62,970 nucleotides of DNA from Tuberibacillus calidus DSM 17572. GTDB lineage: Bacteria; Bacillota; Bacilli; Bacillales; Sporolactobacillaceae. The position numbers were made by a program, and so were the translations under genes. The notes under the pieces are model-generated. The model made no database searches, was not told the origin of the DNA, and worked only from the letters and a program-made list of their open reading frames with translations. Shown piece by piece: positions 62,826-62,970 of this stretch; positions within the stretch are counted from its first letter, which is position 1; every line of letters starts with the position of its first letter. Location of the stretch: positions 1 through 62,970 of the forward strand of contig NZ_AUMM01000023.1 in the NCBI RefSeq assembly GCF_000430685.1, given 5' to 3'.

Positions 62826-62970
62826 TTGTACGAACATCATGCCGATCAACTCATCCTGCCACATGAATTTTTCCTGCCGTTTGGTGGACAATTAAATCCC
62901 AATAACCGTTGGGTGGTCTTGTCTAACCTCATCCCCTGGTCAAAAGCTGAAAAAGAATATGTCAAGTCAC
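62826..62970 (+). CDS. IS1182/IS5-type transposase, N-terminal part
   Basis: The frame opens at TTG 62826, eight bases after GGAGG, and runs off the right edge after about 48 residues. FFLPFGGQLNPNNRWVVLSN and LIPWSKAEKEYVKS match the start of DUF772-containing transposases (the NRWV-x-L-x-x-LIPW signature). The left end of the element probably lies near 62705, where GGGTCTACTGAATAAC adjoins the broken gene fragment; the terminal repeat cannot be confirmed without the right end. Confidence 0.8.
   Translation, partial: MYEHHADQLILPHEFFLPFGGQLNPNNRWVVLSNLIPWSKAEKEYVKS

Overview
The window looks like a chromosomal piece of a Gram-positive, endospore-forming member of the Bacillales. It carries an alpha/beta-type SASP gene, YheC/D, YheE, YhaX and YhaL homologues, an aa3-600-type menaquinol oxidase, a Bacillus-type Fnr with C-terminal cysteines, an LtaS-type lipoteichoic acid synthase, and AGGAGG ribosome binding sites with frequent TTG/GTG starts. 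The family is not clear from the sequence alone. No rRNA, tRNA or CRISPR array was seen.

Layout. 1-170: tail of a DCC-family gene. 202-3890 (minus): ribD-ribE-ribBA-ribH under an FMN riboswitch. 4033-8284: LtaS-like protein, an SDR, a small unknown protein and a class D sortase. 8383-11957: a large InhA-like surface metalloprotease with an LPSTS anchor, interrupted by a frameshift in a run of seven G. 12065-12607 (minus): BsuPI-domain lipoprotein. 12742-16718: a fatty-acid oxidation operon (acyl-CoA dehydrogenase, SDR, acyl-CoA ligase) with a TetR-like operator at the predicted start site. 16893-22884 (minus): qoxABCD-ctaB-ctaA, the menaquinol oxidase plus heme A synthesis.

23170-44725 is a respiratory island for nitrate and nitric-oxide stress. 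It holds a DUF2249 protein and a ferredoxin, a Crp/Fnr regulator, narGHJI-1 with a membrane protein and a hemerythrin, fnr, the iron-sulfur repair protein Ric, a DUF59 protein, a 12-helix oxidase-like membrane protein, two more DUF2249 proteins, another hemerythrin, and a second narGHJI. In the second set narG is broken by an amber codon and an out-of-frame deletion, while narHJI are intact. Fnr-type boxes (xTGA-N6-TCAx) recur: one overlaps the qox -10 element (fits repression), and several lie about 41-43 bases upstream of predicted starts (fits activation). Together they suggest a switch from oxygen to nitrate respiration with damage control.

44782-61964 follows the Bacillus subtilis sspB-yheE-yheD/C-yheB-yheA-yhaX-yhzD-yhaO-yhaN-yhaM-yhaL order. 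A C39 peptidase lies before sspB, msmX with a PucR-type regulator lies within the block, and a CssRS-like secretion-stress two-component system sits between yhaN and yhaM. The right end (61980-62970) is unstable DNA: a 146-bp tandem repeat array, a decayed gene fragment, and the start of a transposase.
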